Below, one piece after another: positions 56,151 through 64,000 of a DNA stretch of 64,000 nucleotides (position 1 is its first letter; each line of letters opens with the position of its first letter). The notes beneath the pieces were generated by a model. It searched no databases and was not told the origin of the DNA. It worked only from the letters and a program-made list of their open reading frames with translations. Origin of the DNA: Pseudomonas sp. B6002 (GTDB lineage: Bacteria > Pseudomonadota > Gammaproteobacteria > Pseudomonadales > Pseudomonadaceae); NCBI RefSeq assembly GCF_013385985.1, contig NZ_JACAOY010000007.1, forward strand, positions 1 through 64,000, in the 5' to 3' direction. The position numbers were made by a program, and so were the translations under genes.

Positions 56151-56190
56151 TCGTCAACGTTAATGCACGAGGAGGTTCGCAGACGCATGG

Positions 56191-57642
56191 TCAGATTCCA
56201 CATAGCGTGCGCAGCAACTCGGTATCCAGATGGTTTTCCACCAGGTCCGCCAGGCGCTCGATATCACGTTCGCGCAGCGCGTGGTAATCCACCTCCTGCA
56301 CATCCACCAACCCGGCCCAGCGCAGCAAGGCGCTGCACGCAGCGGGCGTTTCAAACAGCCCGTGAAGGTAGGTGCCGAGGATTTGCCCGTCCGCGCTCCT
56401 GGCGCCGTCACTGCGGCCATCGTCCAGTTGCACGGCGGCGTGCAACAGGGCATCGCCCGTCGTAACGCCGGCGTGAATCTCATAGCCGCTGACCTCGGCG
56501 TCTTCAAGCAGCAAACGGCCACGAACGTTGCGCAGCTGTTTTTCTTCTTCGAGGGTCGTGCTGAACGCCAGCAGCCCCAGCCCTTCGCTGGAACCGGCAG
56601 GCCCTTCCAGGCCCAGCGGGTCGTGCACTTGCTCACCGAGCATCTGCAAGCCGCCGCAGATGCCGAGCACCTTGCCGCCGTAGCGCAGATGCCGCGCCAC
56701 GGCGTTGTCCCAGCCATTGGCACGCAGATACGCCAAGTCGGCGCGCACGCTTTTGGAGCCCGGCAAAATAATCAGGTCGGCAGCCGGAATCGGCTGGCCC
56801 GGGCCGACGAACTGCAAGTCCACTTGGGGATGCAGGCGCAGCGGGTCGAAATCCGTGTGGTTGCTGATACGCGGCAACACCGGCACCACCACCTTGAGCA
56901 CCTGCGCCGCCTTGTCGATCTGGCGCCGGTCGATACCGTCTTCGGCTTCCAGGTGCAGGTCCATCACATAGGGCAACACGCCCACCACCGGTTTGCCGGT
57001 GCGGGCCTCGAGCCAATCCAGGCCCGGCTGCAACAAGGCGATATCGCCACGAAAACGGTTGATGATGAAGCCCTTGACCCGCGCTTGCTCGGTGGGCGAC
57101 AGCAACTCCAGCGTGCCAACCAAGTGGGCAAACACGCCGCCGCGATTGATGTCGGCGATGAGCAGCACCGGGCAGTCCACGGCTTCGGCGAAGCCCATGT
57201 TGGCGATGTCATTGGCGCGCAGGTTGATCTCTGCCGGGGAACCGGCGCCTTCCACCATCACCACCGGGTAGGCTTGGCTCAACCGCGCGTGCGAGGCCAG
57301 CACCGCCTGCATCGCGATGGCTTTGTAGTCGTGATAGGCGACCGCGTTCATGCTGGTGACCGCGCGGCCGTGGATGATCACCTGGGAGCCCGTATCGCTG
57401 TTGGGCTTGAGCAACACCGGATTCATGTCGGTGTGGGGCGCCAGGTGGGCGGCCTGGGCCTGAACGGCCTGGGCGCGGCCGATTTCACCGCCCTCGGCGG
57501 TCACCGCACTGTTGAGCGCCATGTTCTGCGGTTTGAACGGCGCGACCGCCACCCCTTGGCGGACCAGCCAGCGGCACAGGGCGGTCACCAGGGTGCTTTT
57601 ACCGGCGTCGGACGTGGTGCCCTGCACCATCAATGTACTCAT
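56191..57642 (-). CDS. cobQ: Cobyric acid synthase
   Basis: A 483-residue glutamine-dependent amidotransferase. The N-terminal P-loop is [10 protein letters not shown] (residues 8-17) and the C-terminal GATase domain has the nucleophile cysteine in [10 protein letters not shown] (about residues 334-343). It amidates four side chains of adenosylcobyrinic a,c-diamide. Its start overlaps the end of the threonine-phosphate decarboxylase gene by four bases. Confidence 0.97.
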   Translation of the reverse strand: MSTLMVQGTTSDAGKSTLVTALCRWLVRQGVAVAPFKPQNMALNSAVTAEGGEIGRAQAVQAQAAHLAPHTDMNPVLLKPNSDTGSQVIIHGRAVTSMNAVAYHDYKAIAMQAVLASHARLSQAYPVVMVEGAGSPAEINLRANDIANMGFAEAVDCPVLLIADINRGGVFAHLVGTLELLSPTEQARVKGFIINRFRGDIALLQPGLDWLEARTGKPVVGVLPYVMDLHLEAEDGIDRRQIDKAAQVLKVVVPVLPRISNHTDFDPLRLHPQVDLQFVGPGQPIPAADLIILPGSKSVRADLAYLRANGWDNAVARHLRYGGKVLGICGGLQMLGEQVHDPLGLEGPAGSSEGLGLLAFSTTLEEEKQLRNVRGRLLLEDAEVSGYEIHAGVTTGDALLHAAVQLDDGRSDGARSADGQILGTYLHGLFETPAACSALLRWAGLVDVQEVDYHALRERDIERLADLVENHLDTELLRTLCGI

Positions 57643-58628
57643 GAAGCTTCCTTGTAGGCGGCCAGGGCCTCGTCGAGGCGCAACCAGTCGGCCTCGGTGT
57701 CGGGCAAGCCGAAGCGCAGGCTGCTGTCATGGACAAACAGCCGCAGCAGAATGCCGCGCTGGGCCATGAATTCGTGCATGCGTTCAGCGTGAGGCGTGAT
57801 CAGCCATTGAAACAACGCACAGCCGCCCTGGGGCTGGAAGCCGTGGCATTCCAGCAAGGCAAACAGACGCCGGCCCGCCTCGATGCAACGCGTGCGTTGC
57901 CGCGCCTGACCGGCAGTGTCGCGCAGGCACACCTGACCCAACACGCGCGTCGGCCCGCTGACTGCCCAGGGGCCGACCTGTTCGGCCAGCAACTTGAGCA
58001 GCTTGCGCTCGGCCAGCACAAAGCCCAGCCGCACCCCGGCCAGGCCGAAGAATTTGCCAAACGAGCGCAACACGATCAGGCCAACCTGGTGGGCCTGGCC
58101 CGCCAGGCTCAATTGAGGGGTGACGTCCATGAACGCTTCGTCCACCACCAGCCAGCCGCCGCGCTGGGCCAATCGCGAATGCCAGTCCAGCAGGCGTTGC
58201 GGGGTCAGGCTCAGGCCGGTGGGGTTGTTAGGATTGACCACCACCAACACGTCGAGGCCATCGAGAAAGAAGTCGACTTCCTGCTCCTGCACCTCGCGCA
58301 CCACATAGCCGGCGCGACGCCAGGCTTCGGCGTGTTCGGCATAGCACGGCGACAACACGCCGACTTTGCCGGCACGGCGCAGGCGTGGCAGCAACTGGAT
58401 GGCCGCCTGGGAACCGGGCACCGGCAACAGGTGCGCGGCGCCGTAGTATTCGCTGGCGGCCTGCTCCAGGCCGTCATCGGTTTCGGGCAAGCGGGCCCAG
58501 GCGCGCAACGGGATCTCCGGGATCGGCCACGGCCAGGGCGCGAGGCCGCTGGACAGGTCGAGCCAATCGGCCTCGGCAATCCCGTACTGAATCGCTGCCT
58601 TGCGCAGCCGGCCACCGTGTTCAAGCAT
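57639..58628 (-). CDS. cobC: Threonine-phosphate decarboxylase
   Basis: A 329-residue PLP enzyme of the aminotransferase fold. The [10 protein letters not shown] motif (about residues 152-161) and PLP lysine in [17 protein letters not shown] are visible. It makes (R)-1-amino-2-propanol phosphate, the linker of the nucleotide loop. Pseudomonas naming is cobC, Salmonella naming cobD; it must not be confused with the phosphatase gene at 53969. It overlaps both neighbours by a few bases. Confidence 0.94.
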   Translation of the reverse strand: MLEHGGRLRKAAIQYGIAEADWLDLSSGLAPWPWPIPEIPLRAWARLPETDDGLEQAASEYYGAAHLLPVPGSQAAIQLLPRLRRAGKVGVLSPCYAEHAEAWRRAGYVVREVQEQEVDFFLDGLDVLVVVNPNNPTGLSLTPQRLLDWHSRLAQRGGWLVVDEAFMDVTPQLSLAGQAHQVGLIVLRSFGKFFGLAGVRLGFVLAERKLLKLLAEQVGPWAVSGPTRVLGQVCLRDTAGQARQRTRCIEAGRRLFALLECHGFQPQGGCALFQWLITPHAERMHEFMAQRGILLRLFVHDSSLRFGLPDTEADWLRLDEALAAYKEAS

Positions 58629-59529
58629 AGAATTGCGCCCCCGCGCACAGGATCAGCAGCCACAACCATACGCCGCGCTGCACCAGTTGCCAGCCCCGGT
58701 CGATGGAATCGGCATCCGCCGCCGGGCCTTCGCCCAATTGCGGGCGATGGTGCACTTCACCGTGGTAGATCGCAGCGCCGCCCAACTCCACCCCCAAGGC
58801 GCCAGCACCCGCCGCCATGACCGGGCCGGCGTTGGGGCTGTCCCAGGTCGGGCCCTGGGTGCGCCAACATTTGAGGGCCAGGCGGGTCTTGCCGAGCACG
58901 GCGTAGGTCAACGCCACCAGGCGTGCGGGAATGTAGTTGAGCACGTCGTCGATCTTGGCCGCAGCCCAGCCGAAACGTTCGAAGCGTTCGTTGCGATAAC
59001 CCCACATGGCATCGAGGGTGTTGCTCAAGCGGTAGAGCACCACGCCCGGCACCCCGGCCACCACAAACCAGAACAGCGCGGCAAACACCGCGTCGCTGCC
59101 GTTCTCCAGCACCGATTCGGTGGCGGCGCGGGCGACTTCGGTGCTGTCCAGCTCGCTGGTCTGGCGGCTCACCAGGTAGCTCACGCGTTTGCGTGCTTCG
59201 TCCAGGTCATCGCTGCGCAAGGCTTGCGCTACCGGAATCACATGCTCGCCGAGGCTGCGCATGCCGAGGGCGCAGTACAGCGCGAGGATTTCCAGTACCC
59301 AACCGATATACGGCGCCCACGACAGTGCAGTGGCCAGCAGGGTCAGCGGCACCACTGCGATAAACCACGCGGTCACGCCATGGCTGCGCCAACCGCGCCC
59401 ACCAGTGTTGAAACGCTGCTCGATGCGCCCGGCGAAATTGCCGAACGCCACCAGCGGATGCCAGCGCCTGGGCTCGCCCAGCAGCGCATCCAGCGCCACC
59501 GCAGCGACACACAGCAAGGCCACACTCAT
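58621..59529 (-). CDS. cobD: Adenosylcobinamide-phosphate synthase (CbiB/CobD)
   Basis: A 302-residue membrane protein (cbiB in Salmonella). The N-terminal family motif [18 protein letters not shown] (about residues 13-30) is present, with four to five hydrophobic segments. It attaches aminopropanol phosphate to cobyric acid. The start at 59529 overlaps the bluB stop (ATGA-type overlap); a five-residue extension is possible but lies inside bluB. Confidence 0.96.
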   Translation of the reverse strand: MSVALLCVAAVALDALLGEPRRWHPLVAFGNFAGRIEQRFNTGGRGWRSHGVTAWFIAVVPLTLLATALSWAPYIGWVLEILALYCALGMRSLGEHVIPVAQALRSDDLDEARKRVSYLVSRQTSELDSTEVARAATESVLENGSDAVFAALFWFVVAGVPGVVLYRLSNTLDAMWGYRNERFERFGWAAAKIDDVLNYIPARLVALTYAVLGKTRLALKCWRTQGPTWDSPNAGPVMAAGAGALGVELGGAAIYHGEVHHRPQLGEGPAADADSIDRGWQLVQRGVWLWLLILCAGAQFYA

Positions 59530-60176
59530 TGACTCACTCCCCACGCATTCTCATACAACATGTCACTCAGCGGCCGAGGCTCGGTCCAGCCTTCGAGCTG
59601 CAACATCGGTGCCGGATAGAATTCGGCCACCGGCCCCAGGCACAGCACCGCCAAAGGTTTTGCGCCAGGCGGCAAGCCCAGCAGATCGGCCAGGGCCTGG
59701 GGTTCAAACAGCGAGACCCAGCCCATGCCCAAGCCTTCGGCGCGGGCGGCGAGCCACAGGTTCTGGATGGCACAGGACAGCGAGGCCATGTCCATTTCCG
59801 GCAAAGTGCGACGGCCGAAGATGTGGCGCTCGCGGTCATCCATCAACGCCGCGACCAGCACTTCGGCGCAGTCGTGAATGCCTTCGACCTTGAGCTTCAT
59901 GAACTCATCGGAGCGTTCGCCCAATGCCTCGGCGGTGCGTACGCGCTCTTCTTCCACCAGTTGTTGAATCTGCCCACGCAGTTGGCGGTCGCTGATACGG
60001 ATAAAGCGCCAGGGTTGCATCAGGCCGACGCTAGGGGCCTGGTGGGCGGCCTGGAGCAAACGGTGCAGCAATTCAGGGGCGACGGTGCCGCCGCTGAAAT
60101 GGCGCATGTCGCGGCGTTCGGCGATGGCGCGGTAGATGGCATCGCGGTCGGCTTCGGGGAAGGCGTTGTCAGTCAT
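59526..60176 (-). CDS. bluB: 5,6-dimethylbenzimidazole synthase
   Basis: A 216-residue nitroreductase-fold enzyme with [17 protein letters not shown] at about residues 21-37 and the [14 protein letters not shown] segment, both typical of BluB. It breaks FMNH2 with oxygen to give 5,6-dimethylbenzimidazole, the lower ligand of B12, so this strain can make complete cobalamin under aerobic conditions. Its ATG overlaps the cobB stop. Confidence 0.95.
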   Translation of the reverse strand: MTDNAFPEADRDAIYRAIAERRDMRHFSGGTVAPELLHRLLQAAHQAPSVGLMQPWRFIRISDRQLRGQIQQLVEEERVRTAEALGERSDEFMKLKVEGIHDCAEVLVAALMDDRERHIFGRRTLPEMDMASLSCAIQNLWLAARAEGLGMGWVSLFEPQALADLLGLPPGAKPLAVLCLGPVAEFYPAPMLQLEGWTEPRPLSDMLYENAWGVSQ

Positions 60177-61564
60177 GGCCTCTTCGCGGGCAAGCCCGCT
60201 CCCACATTGGATGGGGTTTCAACTCGGTACATTGTGGGAGCTGGCTTGCCTGCGATAGCAGCCTCCCGGTCTGGCGCAAACAATGCCGCAACTGCCACGG
60301 GATTGGATGGAAAATAGAAATGTACGTAAGACGCCGTCATGCGGCCTTGCCGGTAGACCGCCTCGGCACCACGCCCACCATTGGGGCTCAGGCCACGGGC
60401 AATCGGCTGCCACTCGGTGGTCGTGAGGGAGTGGTGATAGGTATGCCCACGCAGCGTGCCTTCGGGCAGCTCGACATTTTGCAGCGCCAAGGCCGCGAGT
60501 TTCTTCTGCATCACGGCATCGCCTTGCAGCAGGCCCACCAGTTCGGCGCGGGTGCCCTCGACATCGGTCAGCGAATCGAGCAGGTACAGCATGCCGCCGC
60601 ACTCGGCGAGCAAGGGTTTGCCGGCTGCATGATGAGCGCGGATGGCGTCGAGCATCGGGGTGTTTTGCGACAGCGCCTGATGGTGCAACTCCGGATAGCC
60701 ACCCGGCAGGTAGAGGCTGTCGGCATCAGGCAATTGGCGGTCATGGATCGGCGAGAAGAAGTGCAACTCGGCACCCATCGCGCGTAGCAGGTCGAGACTG
60801 GCGCCGTAGGTAAAGGCGAAGGCTTCGTCGCGGGCCACAGCAATACGCACACCTTCGAGCAACGGCTCGGCCACGATCACTTCGGGCGCGGCAAAGGTGA
60901 CCGGAGGCGGTAAGGCGACTTCGCAGCTGCTGCCCAGTGCTTGAGCGGCGGCATCCAGGCGCACATCGAGGTCATTCAATTCGCTGGCTTGTACCAGCCC
61001 CAGGTGTCGGCTGGGCAGTTCGATGCCAGTTTCGCGGGACAAGGCGCCATACCAGCGCAGGCCTTCAGTCAGGCTACCTTCCAGCAGCTGCGCGTGACGC
61101 AAGGTGCCGACACGGTTGGCCAGCACACCGGCAAACGGCAGGTCCGGCTGATAACGCGCCAGGCCCAGGGCCAGGGCGCCGAAGGTCTGGGCCATGGCGG
61201 TGCCGTCGATCACGCCCAGCACCGGCACACCGAAGTGCCGCGCAAGGTCGGCGCTGGAGGGGGTGCCGTCGAACAGGCCCATCACGCCTTCGATGAGGAT
61301 CAGGTCGGCCTCACCGGCCGCTTCCCACAATAGGCGGCGACTTTCCTGCTCGCCCACCATCCACATGTCCAGCTGATAAACCGGCGCACCACTGGCACGT
61401 TCGTGGATCATCGGATCGAGGAAGTCCGGACCGCATTTGAACACACGCACCTTGCGCCCCAGGTTGCGGTGCAAACGGGCCAGCGCGGCGGTGACGGTGG
61501 TTTTGCCCTGGCCGGACGCCGGTGCGGCGATCAAGACGGCCGGGCAATGACGGGGCTGATTCAA
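60173..61564 (-). CDS. cobB: Hydrogenobyrinic/cobyrinic acid a,c-diamide synthase with REP-derived tail
   Basis: A 463-residue CobB/CbiA. The P-loop is APASGQGKTT (residues 14-23) and the GATase cysteine lies in LLAECGGMLYLL. It amidates side chains a and c using glutamine and ATP. The conserved family end is reached near SYVHFYFPSNPVAVAALFAP; the last 28-30 residues (AIAGKPAPTM... to GAGLPAKRP) are the translation of REP sequence. P. aeruginosa CobB is about 435 residues by memory, so the tail is extra. The stop overlaps the bluB start, so this odd end also sets up translational coupling. Confidence 0.95.
   Translation of the reverse strand: MNQPRHCPAVLIAAPASGQGKTTVTAALARLHRNLGRKVRVFKCGPDFLDPMIHERASGAPVYQLDMWMVGEQESRRLLWEAAGEADLILIEGVMGLFDGTPSSADLARHFGVPVLGVIDGTAMAQTFGALALGLARYQPDLPFAGVLANRVGTLRHAQLLEGSLTEGLRWYGALSRETGIELPSRHLGLVQASELNDLDVRLDAAAQALGSSCEVALPPPVTFAAPEVIVAEPLLEGVRIAVARDEAFAFTYGASLDLLRAMGAELHFFSPIHDRQLPDADSLYLPGGYPELHHQALSQNTPMLDAIRAHHAAGKPLLAECGGMLYLLDSLTDVEGTRAELVGLLQGDAVMQKKLAALALQNVELPEGTLRGHTYHHSLTTTEWQPIARGLSPNGGRGAEAVYRQGRMTASYVHFYFPSNPVAVAALFAPDREAAIAGKPAPTMYRVETPSNVGAGLPAKRP
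60182..60262. repeat. REP pair inside the cobB 3' end
   Basis: Two REP units in the opposite order to the others here: GCGGGCAAGCCCGCTCCCAC first and TGTGGGAGCTGGCTTGCCTG second, separated by about 25 bases. They are read in frame as the C-terminal tail of CobB. Confidence 0.9.
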
Positions 61565-62172
61565 AGTTCGACGCCCTTCTGTGCCTTGATACCGGCCTGG
61601 AACGCGTGCTTGAGCATGCCCATTTCGGTGACGGTGTCGCCCATTTCGATCAATTCAGGCTTGGCGCCACGGCCGGTGACCACCACGTGTTGCATCGGCG
61701 GGCGGCCTTGCAGGTCGCTGAGCACCTGGTCCAGGTCGAGATAGCCGTGCTTGAGAGCGATATTCAGCTCATCCAGCACCACCAGGCCGATGGCCGGGTC
61801 TTGCAGCAGTTCGCGGGACACCGCCCAAGCGGCTTCGGCGGCGGCGATGTCGCGCTGGCGGTCCTGGGTTTCCCAGGTGAAGCCTTCGCCCATGACGTGG
61901 AAACGCACTTGCTCGGGGAAGCGGCGGAAGAACAACTCTTCACCGGTGCTGTTACGCCCTTTGATGAACTGCACCACGCCGCACTGCATGCCGTGGCCCA
62001 TGGCCCGGGCCAGCATGCCGAATGCCGAGCTGCTCTTGCCTTTGCCGTTGCCGGTCAATACCAGCAGCAAACCACATTCATTGGGGGAGTTGGCGATGCG
62101 CTCGTCGATCACGGCTTTTTTGCGCAGCATGCGCGCCAGGTGGCGTTCGTCGCGGTCGGGGGAATCGGTCAT
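61561..62172 (-). CDS. cobO: Cob(I)yrinic acid a,c-diamide adenosyltransferase
   Basis: A 203-residue CobA/CobO-type corrinoid adenosyltransferase. The P-loop is TGNGKGKSSS (about residues 40-49) and the family segment VVLDELNIALKHGYLD is present. It transfers the adenosyl group from ATP to cobalt(I) of the corrin ring. The start at 62172 has GGAGAG upstream and is the first gene after the B12 riboswitch; the 21-residue upstream frame lies in the leader and is rejected. Confidence 0.96.
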   Translation of the reverse strand: MTDSPDRDERHLARMLRKKAVIDERIANSPNECGLLLVLTGNGKGKSSSAFGMLARAMGHGMQCGVVQFIKGRNSTGEELFFRRFPEQVRFHVMGEGFTWETQDRQRDIAAAEAAWAVSRELLQDPAIGLVVLDELNIALKHGYLDLDQVLSDLQGRPPMQHVVVTGRGAKPELIEMGDTVTEMGMLKHAFQAGIKAQKGVEL

Positions 62173-62221
62173 GGCAGCTCTCCGTTGGGGCTGGACAAAA
62201 ACGGCGGGCAGGAAAAAGAAA

Positions 62222-62255
62222 ATACAGACAGCCAAGCATCGCCCACCGTGATGCT
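62222..62255 (-). terminator. Possible terminator of the riboswitch expression platform
   Basis: On the minus strand AGCATC pairs with GATGCT around a nine-base loop, followed by a T-rich stretch (TGTATTTTCTTTTT), about 60 bases before cobO. It could be the off-state terminator. A second GCATC copy just upstream could compete for pairing. Confidence 0.45.
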
Positions 62256-62265
62256 GTTGGATGCT

Positions 62266-62497
62266 CCGGGCCGGTCTCCGGGCTCATGAGTGGCGCCCTG
62301 CCCTGATGAAAAGAGCGAGCAGGCCGACGTTGCGCCTTCCCATATCGCGCGCGATACAGTGGCAAAAGGCAGCGTCTTGACTCATTTACCGTTGCGGGGG
62401 CAGCGCCGGAATCGCGGCAGCACTGTGTACAAGTGCGCTCACTCACCGGCTTCCCTGTTTCACCCTGTCGACGCATGCGCCACAGAGCACCTGGAAC
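62266..62497 (-). ncRNA. Cobalamin riboswitch
   Basis: The minus strand carries the standard B12 aptamer parts in order: GGTGCTC stem, GGGTGAAACAGGGAAGCCGG in the core (20 bases), GCTGCCCCCGCAACGGTA and the B12 box GCCCGGAGACCGGCC. It precedes cobO and should shut the cob operon when adenosylcobalamin is plentiful. Confidence 0.96.
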
Positions 62498-62608
62498 AAG
62501 CCGCGAAGGTTAGTGGGTTGGGGGTGGAGCGTCAATTAAAGCTGCCCTCGCACTTGAACCATCGGACCGCCGTACTCCTCTACCCTTACAGGTATTCAGG
62601 AGAACACC

Positions 62609-63922
62609 ATGCATAAAACCAGACTCGCCTTGCTGATCATGCTCGCAGGCACCCTCGCCGCCTGCGGTGAAAGCTCAACGTTGCAGGTGTCCGACGGCAC
62701 CGGCCCTTCGCCCAAGTTGCCCGAACCGAACAAGACACTGATCCCGACCGTCAACATCGCCCCGGCGATCGGCTGGCCTGATGGCGCAAAACCAACGGCG
62801 GCCGCTGGCACCCAGGTGGCCGCGTTCGCCGAAGGGCTGGACCACCCGCGCTGGCTGTATGTGCTGCCCAACGGCGATGTGCTGGTGGCCGAAACCAATG
62901 CACCGCCCAAACCGGATGACGCCAAGGGGATTCGCGGCTGGGTCATGGAGAAGGTCATGGGCCGCGCCGGTGCCGGTGTGCCGAGCCCGAACCGCATCAC
63001 ACTGCTGCGCGATGCCGACCACGACGGCGTTGCCGAGACGCGCACGGTGTTCCTGGAGAACCTGAACTCGCCGTTCGGCATGACCCTGGTCGGCGACGAT
63101 TTGTACGTGGCGGACTCGGACCAACTGCTGCGCTTCCCCTATCAACCGGGCGAAACCGCGATCAAGGCAGCCGGCACCAAGGTGGTCGACTTGCCAGGCG
63201 GCAGCATCAACCATCACTGGACCAAGAACGTGGTGGCGAGCAAAGACGGCAGCAAGCTGTATGTGAGCGTTGGCTCCAATAGCAACGTCGGCGAAAACGG
63301 CCTGGAAGCGGAAGAAGGCCGAGCGGCGATCTGGGAAGTGGATCGCGCCTCGGGCCAGCACCGCATCTTCGCCTCCGGCCTGCGCAATCCGAATGGCATG
63401 GCGTGGGAGCCGCAGACGGGCACGTTGTGGACGGCAGTGAATGAGCGCGACGAGATTGGCAGCGATCTGGTGCCGGATTACATCACGTCGGTCAAGGATG
63501 GCGCTTTCTACGGCTGGCCTTTCAGTTATTACGGGCAGCACGTGGATGTGCGCGTTTCGCCGCAGAACCTGGACCTGGTGGCCAAGGCCATTGCACCGGA
63601 CTATGCCGTGGGCCCACATACGGCATCGTTGGGGCTGACCTTCGCCGAAGGTAATAAACTACCGTCGCAGTTCAGCAACGGGGCGTTTATCGGCCAGCAC
63701 GGGTCGTGGAACCGCAAGCCGCACAGTGGCTACAAGGTGATCTTCGTGCCGTTCGAGGGTGGACATCCCAAAGGGCAACCGCTGGACGTACTGACCGGGT
63801 TTCTCGATAAAGACGAGAAGGCCATGGGTCGACCGGTGGGTGTGGTAATTGATCAGCAGGGGGACTTGCTGGTGGCCGATGATGTGGGGAACAAGGTGTG
63901 GCGGGTGTCGGCCGCGAAGTGA
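62609..63922 (+). CDS. PQQ-dependent sugar dehydrogenase-like lipoprotein (sorbosone dehydrogenase family)
   Basis: A 437-residue beta-propeller protein. The lipobox LAAC puts the acylated cysteine at about residue 19, and the following Gly/Glu suggest an outer-membrane or periplasmic lipoprotein. Segments such as [39 protein letters not shown] (residues about 190-215) and [14 protein letters not shown] match the glucose/sorbosone dehydrogenase family. It probably oxidises an aldose or aldehyde in the periplasm, but substrate is unknown. AGGAG lies about eight bases before the start. Divergent from the cob operon. Confidence 0.9.
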   Translation: MHKTRLALLIMLAGTLAACGESSTLQVSDGTGPSPKLPEPNKTLIPTVNIAPAIGWPDGAKPTAAAGTQVAAFAEGLDHPRWLYVLPNGDVLVAETNAPPKPDDAKGIRGWVMEKVMGRAGAGVPSPNRITLLRDADHDGVAETRTVFLENLNSPFGMTLVGDDLYVADSDQLLRFPYQPGETAIKAAGTKVVDLPGGSINHHWTKNVVASKDGSKLYVSVGSNSNVGENGLEAEEGRAAIWEVDRASGQHRIFASGLRNPNGMAWEPQTGTLWTAVNERDEIGSDLVPDYITSVKDGAFYGWPFSYYGQHVDVRVSPQNLDLVAKAIAPDYAVGPHTASLGLTFAEGNKLPSQFSNGAFIGQHGSWNRKPHSGYKVIFVPFEGGHPKGQPLDVLTGFLDKDEKAMGRPVGVVIDQQGDLLVADDVGNKVWRVSAAK

Positions 63923-63923
63923 A

Positions 63924-63993
63924 CTGTAGGAGCCGGCTTGCCAGCGATGGCGCCCTCAAGGGCCTCATCGCCGGCAAGCCGGCTCCTACAGTT
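63924..63993. repeat. REP pair (REPIN) with T run
   Basis: CTGTAGGAGCCGGCTTGCCA and its inverted partner, followed by GTTTTTTG on the plus strand. It starts two bases after the dehydrogenase stop and may act as its terminator. Confidence 0.9.
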
Positions 63994-64000
63994 TTTTGTC

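Larger units (their letters stand above)
62173..62608. other. Regulatory interval between cobO and the dehydrogenase gene
   Basis: About 435 bases. The minus-strand side is the B12 riboswitch leader of the cob operon and the last 110 bases should hold the promoters of both divergent genes. No open frame here looks coding. Confidence 0.7.

Overview
The window is chromosomal DNA of a fluorescent Pseudomonas, most likely of the P. fluorescens group. This rests on gene content and order (flagellar fli/fle/flg block, phhR-phhABC, plpD, cob genes in the P. aeruginosa PA1272-PA1288 order), high GC, and many copies of the short inverted GTGGGAGC(T/C)GGCTTGCC repeat (REP/REPIN) typical of this group. 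I see no prophage, insertion sequence, CRISPR array, tRNA or rRNA.

Region 1 (63-27,000, nearly all minus strand) is a flagellar superlocus. Read in transcription order from the right it holds flgFGHIJKL, a ketoacyl-ACP synthase III-like gene, fliC, flaG, fliD, fliS, a FliT-like gene, fleQ, fleSR, fliEFGHIJ, and then hsbA-hsbR-hptB, the partner switch that links flagellar gene control to biofilm control. Promoters fit the known hierarchy: -24/-12 (sigma54) elements precede flgF, fleS and fliE and perhaps fliD, and FliA-like (sigma28) elements precede fliC and fliS. Clear terminators follow flgL, the synthase gene, fliC, the FliT-like gene, fleQ and fleR.

Region 2 (27,194-31,455) is the phenylalanine/tyrosine catabolic regulator phhR, divergent from phhA-phhB-phhC (phenylalanine hydroxylase, pterin carbinolamine dehydratase, aromatic aminotransferase), with a TyrR-type box between them. 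Region 3 (31,582-47,900) is mixed: an LpxH-like phosphoesterase, an AraC regulator, an EamA transporter, a small glycine-rich membrane protein, a SelT/W/H-like protein divergent from the type Vd autotransporter phospholipase plpD, a MarR regulator, recQ, a YgfB-family protein, a YbaN-family protein, a very large SSF-transporter/hybrid histidine kinase resembling MxtR, and rmuC.

Region 4 (48,000-53,200) holds two small poorly known genes with long structured leaders (one related in pattern to a phage virion family), a FadL-type porin, and a minus-strand operon of MarR regulator, MFS transporter, a previously easy-to-miss 39-residue membrane protein and a periplasmic glutathione peroxidase. Two GGGTATATACCC-type palindromes in that operon look like the MarR operator.

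Region 5 (53,238-62,500) is a tightly overlapping cobalamin operon, cobO-cobB-bluB-cobD-cobC-cobQ-cobU-cobT-cobC(phosphatase)-cobS, headed by a B12 riboswitch. A REP pair lies inside the 3' end of cobB and is translated as an extra C-terminal tail. A PQQ-type sugar dehydrogenase lipoprotein gene closes the window.

I did not find a clearly new multi-gene system. The most promising leads are the 39-residue coupled membrane protein with its palindromic operators, the translated REP tail of CobB, the chromosomal relative of a phage virion protein with its two-hairpin leader, and the orphan flagellar ketoacyl synthase.
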